This document shows, one piece after another, positions 11,205-20,879 of a stretch of DNA of 64,000 bases (the stretch's first letter is position 1; the number at the start of each line of letters is the position of its first letter). Source of the stretch: Bolinopsis microptera. Its lineage: Eukaryota > Ctenophora > Tentaculata > Lobata > Bolinopsidae. The notes below the pieces were generated by a model. It was given only the letters and a program-made list of their open reading frames with translations. It was not told the DNA's origin and ran no database searches. The position numbers were made by a program, and so were the translations under genes. The stretch spans positions 10,282,635-10,346,634 of the forward strand of contig NC_087079.1 in NCBI RefSeq assembly GCF_026151205.1. The letters run 5' to 3'.

Positions 11205-12467
11205 ATGATCCCTCCTGAGGATGAGGTTGAAGTGCAGAGTATACCTATTCCTAGTATCCCTGGTTCCTCCGCTAGATTTGAAAACAACCAGCTGTACTCC
11301 CCTCGGCGCCTTAGAGCTCATCTAGCTCCTACTAGAGGCAAGTCAGGAGGTCCACCTAAACATGACAACTCGACAAGAGATCATAACCAGACCTCAAGCA
11401 ATCACTGCAGTGACAGAACAAAAAAACAACAGAATATCAAGGTTCTAGGAAGCCATGACACGAGGCTTTCATGTGAGACAGCCCCATCACCACTGGGTAC
11501 TAAACGACCTAGGAAACCATCAAACAAGAAGGAGGACCGGGAAGAAGCCACAACTTCAACAGCCAACGATACCAATGGCCAATGCCGACAACATGAACCA
11601 GAAGGAAGTAGTCGATCACAGCCCCCCTCCGAGAAAACCGATCTTGATAAGGATAAGACTCCAGGAATAGATCAAACTGAAAATACAGGAGATTCTATCC
11701 CAACTAGCCATGTGGCAACAGTAAATAGCACTCATGGAGAAACCGTATCTGCTAACAACCTAAGCCACAAGGAGCCAGCACAAAAATCACCAAAGGAGAA
11801 TGCCCAGACCAGCCCAGAAACACCAAGAGGAAGATCACATCCGACCCAGCGGTCGAACCGAAAATGTCTCCTTGTTCACGATGATTTTTTCAACAAATTT
11901 GACGGGACCAAATTTAGCAGTCGTTTTGAGATCAGCACATATCGAGCCTTCTCGGTCGACGATATCATTTCGAAAGGAGGCCTCGTATCAAAAGTGCGAA
12001 ACACAAAACCAGATGTCGTGTTCGTGCATACAGGATTTCAAGACCTATTCTGGCTCAAACTTTCTGCTGACGATCTTTTCGGTAAATATAAACAGATGGT
12101 CTACAACATCCTCGAATCGACAACGGCTAAACTCTGCCTATCAGCGATCATCCCAATCCCTGGCTACCCTCGTCTGACCGAGGAGATTGAATCCTTTAAT
12201 GGCTTGCTGTCAACTTTTGTGAGCAACCTCAGATCAGGACAAAAATACCGAAACCGTGTCTTTACATCGTGTAATCGTAATCTCGGTGGATTCATAAACA
12301 AAGGGACAGGAAAAAATGGCGTAGAACTGTTCCTCTCAGAAAGAGGCCAACGGAAAACCTGGCTGAAGTTTCGTGATTCTCTTTATAGAACTGTAGACAT
12401 GGAGACCAGTCACGGGAATTACGAGGACGAAACTGGATACAAACCGAAAAGGAAGCGCAATGATTAA
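11205..12467 (+). CDS. LINE ORF1 protein with degenerate SGNH-hydrolase-like domain
   Basis: The frame is open from 11070, but the first ATG is at 11205, giving 420 residues. The N-terminal two thirds are low-complexity, hydrophilic and rich in S, T, P, K and N, as in many nucleic-acid-binding ORF1 proteins. The C-terminal third, from about 11862, follows the SGNH/GDSL esterase layout known from CR1- and L2-type ORF1: LLVHDDFF where block I would be, KPDVVFVHTGFQDLFW where GxND would be, and NGVELFLSERGQRK where DGxHLsxxG would be. The Asn of block III is Gln and the catalytic His position is Glu, so the fold may persist without esterase chemistry. The stop overlaps the ORF2 start by eight bases. 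Clade assignment is not possible from inspection. Confidence 0.78.
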   Translation: MIPPEDEVEVQSIPIPSIPGSSARFENNQLYSPRRLRAHLAPTRGKSGGPPKHDNSTRDHNQTSSNHCSDRTKKQQNIKVLGSHDTRLSCETAPSPLGTKRPRKPSNKKEDREEATTSTANDTNGQCRQHEPEGSSRSQPPSEKTDLDKDKTPGIDQTENTGDSIPTSHVATVNSTHGETVSANNLSHKEPAQKSPKENAQTSPETPRGRSHPTQRSNRKCLLVHDDFFNKFDGTKFSSRFEISTYRAFSVDDIISKGGLVSKVRNTKPDVVFVHTGFQDLFWLKLSADDLFGKYKQMVYNILESTTAKLCLSAIIPIPGYPRLTEEIESFNGLLSTFVSNLRSGQKYRNRVFTSCNRNLGGFINKGTGKNGVELFLSERGQRKTWLKFRDSLYRTVDMETSHGNYEDETGYKPKRKRND

Positions 12468-15400
12468 TTCTATACCTGATAGGACTACGAGCCACCAACA
12501 AGACCTTATGAGGATCTTGTCGTGGAACATTCATGACGCAATGTCCTTCAAAGAGGGCCCCAAGGCCGATGATGAGGACTTCGTCAAACTTCTCATTGGG
12601 TGTAACATATTCTGCCTGCAGGAAACGAAGGCTGAGTTCCACCTTCCAAACTTCAAATGCTACAATAGCCTTAGAACCGGTTCGCGCTCCGGCGGGCTAT
12701 GTGTGGGGGTCCATCGATCCCTGTCAGGAGACTTCAAGCCCGTAAAAAGCTCCCATCCAGATATCCAAGCGGTGACTTTTTGCCCCGCCACTGATGATAC
12801 TCTTAAGTTCACAATAATCAACGTATACGACTCCCCAGAGCAGTCATCCTACAAAAAGAGACTGAAAAACAGCAATGGTGGACCATCCCAGTCAACACTC
12901 GAATCCATTATTGACTTTGTTGCTGAAAACACAGATCTCGGCGAGAAACTGGTTCTAGGAGACTTCAATGCAAGAACAGGGGACCTCAACTTTAACTTTG
13001 ATGATGAACCTCCAGCTGACATCGAGGCTTTCTCAACAATCGCAAGCTTTCCAGAAAAATCAACAAGATCAAGCAAAGACTCTGTGATAAACCCAAGGGG
13101 AAAACTCTTTCTGGACTTCATATCCAGTCTGAACCTTAGCATTCTTAATGGTGATACACTAGGAGACATCTTTGGGGAACCCACCTCAATTAATTACAAT
13201 GGACACAGCGTTGTAGACTACGTAACAGCATCCCCCATGCTAAGGGAATCGGTGCAAAGTCTTAAGGTCTTAGATCTTACGAAATTCTCAGACCACCGCC
13301 CATGCTTATGCACACTGAAACTGAGTCATAATTATATAATTGATCCGGACGAAATTCTATCCTCACTCCAGCCAGCCCCAATAAAACACAAATGGGACGA
13401 GAATGCTTCAGAGAATAAACAGCAGTTCCTAGATGTCCAAAAAGAACCCCAGTTTGCAAGCAGAATCGCGGAACTGGTTGAAGCTGTTTGCGTAAAAAAG
13501 GAGGATGTCATTAAGCTCAATGAAAACATCGTCGGCATTTATCGTGATATGGCTGATCAGGCCCTACCAAGACCTAGAAAACATAAACAAAAACCCCTCA
13601 ATAGGAAAACTCGGGGATACAAAAGGGCAAAACCGAAGTCTCCATGGTTTGATATTGCCTGCATCATCGAAAAACGTGAACTAAATCGATTAGCTAAAAC
13701 ATACGGTAAAAGTCCTCTTGATAAAGAACTGAGAGACAGCTACTACAACAAACGCCGCGAATACCGAAAGCTCGTGAGACAGAAGAAGGCCAAGTTCGTG
13801 GAATCTCTTTGTCGTGATGTTGACGAGGGGCGCGACATAAACTGGAGTCGCTTTAAGAAACTTAAAAGCTTCTCCTCAAATGGCTCAAAGCTGGACGTTT
13901 TCGATATGATGAACTTCTGTAAATTCTTCAAAGAGCTGTACTCAAAACCTTCCATCCCGAATGAAGAAACTGCTGACTTCACGGAACGCAGAAAGACTGA
14001 ACTTCGTGTTCATGAACTCGTGGAAGTTCTGGACAAAGATATCGAAATAGAGGAACTTCGGACCGCCATCAAAGGCCTTAAGAAAGGGAAAGCCATCGCC
14101 GAAGATAAAATCCTGAATGAGTTCCTCATTTCGTCAGATGAACCAATGCTGTCAGCTGTTCTCAACCTGTTCAACCACTGTTTGAAACTCGGAGAGTATC
14201 CATGGACGACCTCTCTAGTTACCCCCTTGCACAAAAAGGGGAGTGTATACGATCCGAACAACTACCGGGCGATAGCCGTGGCGAGCAATGTTGGGAAGCT
14301 GTTTTCAACTATCTTATTACAGCGCCTACTCACATTCCGGTCACTGAACTGTCCAGACACTATAAACCAGCTAGGGTTCTGTAAAAAAGCACAGACGAGT
14401 GACCACATACTAACACTCTCAACTTGCATCCAAAAGTATGTAACGCAACGGAAAAAGAGGCTATATGGATGCTTCGTCGACTACGCGAAGGCGTTCGACT
14501 CTGTGTGCCGAGATGCCATGCTCTATAAACTCTGGGAGCTAGGAGTAAGAGGTCGATACTTTCAATGTATCGAGCAGATGTATTCACATTCCTCAGCAAA
14601 AATCAAACTGTTGAACAGATTGTCAGAGACAATCGACATTCACTGTGGGACTGAGCAAGGTCACCCGATGTCTCCTGAGCTGTTCAAGTGTTTCATCCAC
14701 CAACTCTCCCTAGATCTGGATAACGCTGAGGAAGTCAACGTCCCTGAACTGAATAATGTTAATATCACTCATCTCCTCTGGGCTGATGATCTTATACTTC
14801 TTGCCCTTGACCATACTGGACTACAGAAACTTCTAAACGTTTTACACAGTTACTGTATCGAATGGGGACTAACCGTTAACATCGGAAAAACGGCAGTGAT
14901 GGTGTTCAACCGTTCCGGGAGGCTCCTTAAAGAGAGTCTGACATTCCAACTCGGCGAAACCAACATCACATCAGTTCGAGAATATTGCTACCTCGGGATA
15001 ACCTTTACCCTCAACGGTTCTTCAGCAGTAGCACAGAACAAACTGAAGCAAAAAGGTCTCAGAAGCTACTTCGCGCTAAAAAGCAGTATTGACTTAAGAC
15101 ACTTCAGGCGAACAATCGTATTCAAGCTATTCGACGCGCTTGTGGTACCGATTGTGACATACGGATGTCAGGTGTGGCTCCCAGAGACTCTCTTTGTCAG
15201 AAACTATCAAGATAATATCAACACCAAATCTCTCCTGAAGGAGACTGCAAGAGATCCTCTCGAAAAGCTTCATCTCTCATTCCTCAAGTGGACCTTAGGA
15301 GTGGGCAGAAAAACCTCAAATGCGAGTGTATGGGGTGATACAGGCCGCTGCCCCCTAGTGATAAAGGCATCAAAGCAAGTATTTGGGTATTTCAACCGAC

Positions 15401-16086
15401 TTGAGCAAATGGACAGAGCTGGTTGCACAAGTCTAGCCAGACAGGCGTTCATAGAACAACGCACACTCAATCTGCCATGGTACAAAGGTATAGAAGATCT
15501 CCGACAAAGCCTTCAGTCAGTATCATCTCGCAGGTTGACCTACCCCAACCAATTCAAAACAGCACTACGTAGTACTTTTATTAACTGTTGGAACGATGAG
15601 CGGCAAAACAACCGGAAGCTCAGTTTCTACAACACTATCAAAAGTGAATTTACAGCTGAAGCGTACCTGAACCTGCAGCTCAGTGGAGAAGAGGTGAAGC
15701 GGCTGGCGCAGTTCAGAATGAGTGCTCATAAGTTCAACATCGAGACCGGTAGATACGCCATCAACCGTGAAAATCCGCTCAGTCGCATTTGTAAGCACTG
15801 TTCTTCATCAGACCTTGAAGCTGTCGGTATACTGGCCGAACTACCAATGTTTGAGCCGATCATTGAAGATGAGAAACACGTTCTCACGGATTGTTCGCTT
15901 TACGACGACCTGAGGCGAAACATAGGTCAGCAGGCGAGAACCATGATCACCTCTGGAGCGGAGACCTTTGCCGACCTCTTCAAGGATATCCTATTGATCA
16001 GAGAAACTGCCAGATTCTTGAGTAAAGTGAACAAGCGGAGGTTCCCCCCGAGTGACAGAAAAGAAAAGGAAGGACCTACAACATGA
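12460..16086 (+). CDS. LINE ORF2: endonuclease-reverse transcriptase
   Basis: An intact frame of 1208 codons. The N-terminal APE-type endonuclease carries LSWNI (about residue 20), LQETK, LGDFNARTG and the C-terminal SDHRP motif. The reverse transcriptase carries NNYRAIAVAS, LGFCKKAQTSDHI, FVDYAKAFDS (about 671), GTEQGHPMSPELF and the catalytic WADD (about 772). A C-terminal C..C.....H....C segment (HC at about 1110, EDEKHVLTDC near 1140) matches the zinc-finger-like end found in many cnidarian and fish LINE proteins. The endonuclease nicks the target and the RT copies the element RNA from that nick. All key residues are present, so it is plausibly functional. ATG 12460 gives a start at ATGATTAA, overlapping the ORF1 stop; the endonuclease proper begins near Met-17. 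Confidence 0.93.
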   Translation: MINSIPDRTTSHQQDLMRILSWNIHDAMSFKEGPKADDEDFVKLLIGCNIFCLQETKAEFHLPNFKCYNSLRTGSRSGGLCVGVHRSLSGDFKPVKSSHPDIQAVTFCPATDDTLKFTIINVYDSPEQSSYKKRLKNSNGGPSQSTLESIIDFVAENTDLGEKLVLGDFNARTGDLNFNFDDEPPADIEAFSTIASFPEKSTRSSKDSVINPRGKLFLDFISSLNLSILNGDTLGDIFGEPTSINYNGHSVVDYVTASPMLRESVQSLKVLDLTKFSDHRPCLCTLKLSHNYIIDPDEILSSLQPAPIKHKWDENASENKQQFLDVQKEPQFASRIAELVEAVCVKKEDVIKLNENIVGIYRDMADQALPRPRKHKQKPLNRKTRGYKRAKPKSPWFDIACIIEKRELNRLAKTYGKSPLDKELRDSYYNKRREYRKLVRQKKAKFVESLCRDVDEGRDINWSRFKKLKSFSSNGSKLDVFDMMNFCKFFKELYSKPSIPNEETADFTERRKTELRVHELVEVLDKDIEIEELRTAIKGLKKGKAIAEDKILNEFLISSDEPMLSAVLNLFNHCLKLGEYPWTTSLVTPLHKKGSVYDPNNYRAIAVASNVGKLFSTILLQRLLTFRSLNCPDTINQLGFCKKAQTSDHILTLSTCIQKYVTQRKKRLYGCFVDYAKAFDSVCRDAMLYKLWELGVRGRYFQCIEQMYSHSSAKIKLLNRLSETIDIHCGTEQGHPMSPELFKCFIHQLSLDLDNAEEVNVPELNNVNITHLLWADDLILLALDHTGLQKLLNVLHSYCIEWGLTVNIGKTAVMVFNRSGRLLKESLTFQLGETNITSVREYCYLGITFTLNGSSAVAQNKLKQKGLRSYFALKSSIDLRHFRRTIVFKLFDALVVPIVTYGCQVWLPETLFVRNYQDNINTKSLLKETARDPLEKLHLSFLKWTLGVGRKTSNASVWGDTGRCPLVIKASKQVFGYFNRLEQMDRAGCTSLARQAFIEQRTLNLPWYKGIEDLRQSLQSVSSRRLTYPNQFKTALRSTFINCWNDERQNNRKLSFYNTIKSEFTAEAYLNLQLSGEEVKRLAQFRMSAHKFNIETGRYAINRENPLSRICKHCSSSDLEAVGILAELPMFEPIIEDEKHVLTDCSLYDDLRRNIGQQARTMITSGAETFADLFKDILLIRETARFLSKVNKRRFPPSDRKEKEGPTT

Positions 16087-16471
16087 CTCACGGACTCAAC
16101 ATGCGAAACGTGGATCCGACAGTGTGTTATTTTTCGTGTGCGTTTCACACTTTTGATTTAGTGTGGAATTTATGTGTGGATCTTAGGCATGGACACAAAG
16201 GACTGGTTGTTCGCGTCATGAACATTCCTTTTTAGAATAGCTCGGTTTTTAAACTCTTTAGACTATAACCGTCAACCGTGCATTTTTCAGGACAGGTTTC
16301 GGTTTTTTCGTTTTTGACTTTCATTTATCTTTATTTTTTAAAATTTAGATCCGACACAATGTTTATTGTAATGATCATTTTATTTTGAAATCCTTTTTTT
16401 TTGAAATCCTTGAAATCCTTGAAATCCTTTTTGAAATCCTTTTTTGAAATCCTACGGGTTCCTGCTAGTAT

Positions 16472-17753
16472 AATTAAAGTAACAACTAACCAGGAGTGAT
16501 GGGAGTAGCTAAGTTAAGTAAGTATTTAAATAAAGTAACAACTAACCAGGAGTGATGCAATGGTAGTAGCTAAGTTAAGTAAGTATCTAAGTAAAGTAAC
16601 AACTAACCAGGAGTGATGGGAGTAGCTAAGTTAAGTAAGTATCTAAGTAAAGTAACAACTAACCAGGAGTGATGGGAGTAGCTAAGTTAAGTAAGTATCT
16701 AAGTAAAGTAACAACTAACCAGGAGTGATGGGAGTAGCTAAGTTAAGTAAGTATTTAAGTAAAGTAACAACTAACCAGTAACCAGGAGTGATGGGAGTAG
16801 CTAAGTTAAGTAAGTATCTAAGTAAAGTAACAATTAACCAGGAGTGATGGGAGTAGCTAAGTTAAGTAAGTATCTAAGTAAAGTAACAACTAACCAGGAG
16901 TGATGGGAGTAGCTAAGTTAAGTAAGTATCTAAGTAAAGTAACAACTAACCAGGAGTGATGGGAGTAGCTAAGTTAAGTAAGTATTTAAGTAAAGTAACA
17001 ACTAACCAGGAGTGATGGGAGTAGCTAAGTTAAGTAAGTATTTAAGTAAAGTAACAACTAACCAGGAGTGATGGGAGTAGCTAAGTTAAGTAAGTATCTA
17101 AGTAAAGTAACAACTAACCAGGAGTGATGGGAGTAGCTAAGTTAAGTAAGTATCTAAGTAAAGTAACAACTAACCAGGAGTGATGGGAGTAGCTAAGTTA
17201 AGTAAGTATCTAAGTAAAGTAACAACTAACCAGGAGTGATGGGAGTAGCTAAGTTAAGTAAGTATTTAAGTAAAGTAACAACTAACCAGGAGTGATGGGA
17301 GTAGCTAAGTTAAGTAAGTATTTAAGTAAAGTAACAACTAACCAGGAGTGATGGGAGTAGCTAAGTTAAGTAAGTATCTAAGTAAAGTAACAACTAACCA
17401 GGAGTGATGGGAGTAGCTAAGTTAAGTAAGTATTTAAGTAAAGTAACAACTAACCAGGAGTGATGGGAGTAGCTAAGTTAAGTAAGTATTTAAGTAAAGT
17501 AACAACTAACCAGGAGTGATGGGAGTAGCTAAGTTAAGTAAGTATTTAAGTAAAGTAACAACTAACCAGGAGTGATGGGAGTAGCTAAGTTAAGTAAGTA
17601 TTTAAGTAAAGTAACAACTAACCAGGAGTGATGGGAGTAGCTAAGTTAAGTAAGTATCTAAGTAAAGTAACAACTAACCAGGAGTGATGGGAGTAGCTAA
17701 GTTAAGTAAGTATTTAAGTAAAGTAACAACTAACCAGGAGTGATGGGAGTAGC
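16472..17753. repeat. 56-bp minisatellite array, about 23 units
   Basis: The unit contains CTAACCAGGAGTGATGGGAG followed by TAGCTAAGTTAAGTAAGTAT and then (C/T)TAAGTAAAGTAACAA. Copies are nearly identical. The main variation is one C/T site (TATCTAAG or TATTTAAG), plus a TTTAAATAAAG unit at the left edge, an eight-base partial duplication (ACCAGTAACCAG) near 16775 and a GATGCAATGGTAG unit near 16553. The array ends inside a unit at AGTAGC. Confidence 0.97.
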
Positions 17754-17950
17754 CACCACACTTTGTCTACTTTGTCTCTCAGGTGTCCTGTGAAGCACAC
17801 TCTTATCTGTTATCAGTACACTGTCGTACAGTGATTCTGTAGGTAAACAGTTCTCTTTGTTCGCTGAACTCGTCGATCTACCGTTTTTTTAGGTTAGGAT
17901 ATTTTTGTAAGTTTCTAAAGTTAACGGACAAAATTACCGTTGGCGGTTGG

Positions 17951-18026
17951 ACACTGTATGAGTTTAACCGAAGTGCACTTCGGTTAAACTCATACAGTGT
18001 ACTTAAAGCACTTAAGTGCTTTAAGT
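17951..18026. repeat. Two adjacent perfect palindromes (50 bp and 26 bp)
   Basis: 17951-18000 is a perfect inverted repeat with 25-base arms and no spacer (left arm begins ACACTGTATGAGTTTAACC). It is followed without a gap by 18001-18026, a perfect inverted repeat with 13-base arms (ACTTAAAGCACTT). Both could extrude as cruciforms. No ORF of confident coding nature depends on them. Confidence 0.95.
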
Positions 18027-18719
18027 GGATGATGTTAATAGCAAATCATATGCTATGAACATGCTTAATAAGCATATGGTCATTGTTAAGTGTCCACTGA
18101 ACGCCTTAAGTTCTGGTTATATGTTGAACTCTCCATGTAAATATGATAATAAACTTGTTCTGCTTTTCAAGACAAAATCCCTAAGTTTAAAGAAGTCCTC
18201 GACATTTCGTAAGCTTAAATCTCTTGGATTAACGTCGGGTATAAAGAATTTAAATAAATCATTTCGATGTCGACCTTTTCTACTCATTCGTCAAGGCAAA
18301 TCGTAACATATGACAAAAAATTATCCAGCCTTAGTTTATTAGAGTATTAGGTTTGACTCTTTTAGAAAATGTGTTTGTTTCACAGCTATTATACAGTTCG
18401 TTGATCAATCCAGTAGGCCAATGAATCTTGGGAATGTGTCGGAGGTGCTTTCTGTGGGTAATATCTAGCTGTACTAGTTTTACTAGAGGAGCAGCCTAAC
18501 TGTTGCTATTGCAGAGCAGTTATCAACTACGTTGATAGAATTAATATTGTTCTTAGTTATACTCTTTATAAGTACATGCACTACTGCACTGCATTCTAAA
18601 GCATACACTTTCTATAATCTATATTCACATTTTACATGCTTGTTACAACTAGTGCTAGCTAGATCGAGCTTTTGTTGTGGAGCAACTTATTGTCAGAGCT
18701 TTAATAAACTGAAAAGAAC

Positions 18720-18758
18720 GACGCACGGGCCCCCCCCCCCCCCCCCCCCCCGACGCAC
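18720..18758. repeat. GGG + 22 C tract between 7-bp direct repeats
   Basis: GACGCAC (18720-18726), GGG, a run of 22 C, then GACGCAC again (18752-18758). This has the layout of the poly-G/poly-C elements reduced to the homopolymer ends alone: a short G run joined to a C run and flanked by a direct repeat. Confidence 0.7.
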
Positions 18759-18991
18759 AGATATTTTCCTTTATGTTTATTATTGATGGCGACAAAAAGC
18801 TTATAGTTATTATAAAAGTAAATCTGCGCTGAAAGGTTAAGTATAAGAAATTTAAAATTTAAGAACCCCGACAAACCGTTTAGGAGCAAAGCGGGAGGGG
18901 GAGGTTGATCTGATATGTTCTGGAGTAGGATTGTAGCTGACATTGCTGGCTGGGTAGTTGTAGTTACAGACCGGTGTACGCTGGAATAATG

Positions 18992-19045
18992 ATCATAGTT
19001 AGTCACGTGATCATAGTTAGCCACGTGATCATAGTTAGTCACGTG
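18992..19045. repeat. Three 18-bp repeats each with a CACGTG box
   Basis: ATCATAGTTAGTCACGTG occurs three times head to tail, with one base change in the middle copy (GCCACGTG). CACGTG is the canonical E-box of bHLH factors. No gene start was identified nearby, so a regulatory role is only possible. Confidence 0.75.
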
Positions 19046-20484
19046 AGAAGTGTAAAAAGAGTAAAGCCGCTTTTTTCCCATTTTGTGAATGCCGAACTGT
19101 GGAATTTACCGAAGCTGAAGTGCGAGATTCACATCAAAACCAAAGGTCGTAAAGATATGACAGTGTCATACCTCTACGTTCTTTGGTTTTGATGATAGTT
19201 TGACAATAGTTAACCAATTCCTATCATTAACATTAGAACTTATAGATTTGCGGAGCCCTGAACACACTCCTTCATCCCTAAGTGGACAATTACACGAGTT
19301 TCACCCACCTGCTCAAGGTTATAATTCTACTCTGAGTAGCAAATTGCGGCTAAACGGCTAATCAGTGACCCACGTGAATATTGAAACATTGTCCATTGTT
19401 TGAAGTAAATTACTCAATGTTACAGTCTCGTGTGATTTGTTGCTATGACTTTTGATAATTTGACAGTGAAAATGTCTCTACCCGGTGTATTTTTCAGTGA
19501 TCGATTTACACTTCGAACAAATGCGTACAATCTTCTTGCTTCTATCTTCACGAGCCATGACGATATAACAGACACACAATCATCGATACAATACTAAGAT
19601 AAAACAGCGAAATGAGATTCATCCCAAATATTAAGTAACTGATAAAAAGTAAGATGGCTAACCGATGGTGATTTAGGAGTTCCGAGAAGAATGCCAGGTA
19701 GGGAGGTTGCAGTACCTTGTTGAGGGGTAGTACTCGGACTTCGTAATAATTCTGACATTGTACCACCTTGTATACTGAGTTAGTGTGGTTAGTGAGATGG
19801 TGATGATGGTGACAAAGCAATATCACTATAAAATCACAAACGTGTAACATAGTCTTACGATACAGTTGTGAACTGATTTCTTAATAGTTCATCACAAATT
19901 TTCCTCGTAAGTATAATATTCATGAAATTGACAAAACTTAATTATAAATGCTTTCTTTGAAATGCTTGCCTTGAACAGATCCCAAAGATGGCATCGAACT
20001 TTCAAGAGTGATATTTTCATGCAGACGAGAATAAAACTATTGACTGTTGTGTTTCTGTCATAGTAAAAGTTAGATCTGTTGGACAGAAGAAATGCAATAT
20101 ATCTCATGAATAGAATATGATATAAACTTCAATAATCAATATAACAAAAACATGACAACATTATAAAATCTTTCAGAGTCAAGTAGAGTCGTTCGATGTT
20201 CAGTCATGTAAAGGATACATTCTTAAAACAGAAGTCAAACAATTCAACATAATGGACAATATCATGAAGGTTTAAATAACTTATGGGTCAAAAGTGCGAC
20301 ATCATAAAAATACAAGAAAATTTCAGCGGATCAATCAATCATATAATGTATAATCTCAAATAAAACTATAAATTTTGAATCATAAACTATCGAATTTTAT
20401 AAAATGCATTTAATCTAAAATATTATCTCTGCTTCAAATACAACAGGTATGGTATCAATGTTTGATATAGTCTCTTAGGAGTTT

Positions 20485-20862
20485 TTAAGAGCTGATGCTT
20501 GGGAGGCCGTGCGTTTGCTTGTGATTCTTGATAGCTTGAGCGTACCAAGTAGTTTCAGCAACCATCCGGTCTATGTAGTCAACCATATTCTTGTCGATAC
20601 AGGACCCTGGAATAGGTATGATTTATAATATTCAATCAGTTAATCTCGTACCTTAGCCAGCTCTCACCCACTTGCCATAGTAGGGCTTGACAACAAGATT
20701 CGGACGCGCCCCAAAGACTAAATATTTCCCGATTCTAGCCAAAGCTACATTCTGAAGTATGTCTCCTCTCCGTAGTACAGGATGGAAAAGATTTAAACAA
20801 TCAGTAGCTTTAGAATATACAACCAGTGGTCTAATTTGAGTGGTAAGGAGCAGTTTATTCAC
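20485..20862 (-). CDS. Candidate two-exon 3' gene end, unrecognised
   Basis: Reading the minus strand, an open stretch 20862-20652 encodes LLLTTQIRPLVVYSK...GKYLVFGARPNLVVKPYYGKW and is followed by a 45-base intron-like gap with GTACGAG and TATTCCAG. The next exon, 20606-20485, encodes DKNMVDYIDRMVAETTWYAQ and ends at TAA. The amino-acid composition of both looks genic. However, joining them at the GTACGAG donor keeps the second frame only if a TAA at 20653-20655, two codons beyond VRAG's start, is passed; using the alternative GTGAGA donor changes the frame of the second exon. Either the true donor is elsewhere or the gene is broken by a stop. No family recognised. Confidence 0.35.
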
Positions 20863-20879
20863 TTTGTTGTTTATTAATG

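Larger units (their letters stand above)
10798..16453 (+). mobile_element. Full-length non-LTR retrotransposon (LINE) with two ORFs
   Basis: About 400 bases of untranslated leader, including an AT dinucleotide run near 10818, precede ORF1 (11205-12467) and ORF2 (12460-16086). The 3' end is a run of imperfect TTTTTGAAATCC repeats at about 16387-16453; a short tandem-repeat tail in place of poly-A is known for several LINE clades. Both ORFs are open, so the copy is young or active. The borders are set by the minisatellite units on each side; a clear target duplication was not found. Confidence 0.85.
18310..20480. other. Gene-poor stretch with scattered repeats
   Basis: Apart from the poly-C locus at 18720 and the CACGTG repeat at 18992, no feature is recognised. 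A minus-strand open frame at 19548-19850 contains two hydrophobic stretches that could be membrane segments, but it has no family signature. Confidence 0.4.

Noticed and set aside
16472-17753. CRISPR-like array.
   Set aside because: The units are contiguous 56-bp tandem copies without unique spacers, in an animal genome; it is a minisatellite.
18025-18306. 93-codon frame beside the perfect palindromes.
   Set aside because: It opens with GTG inside the palindrome, has no early ATG in a good context and no recognisable motif or splice support.
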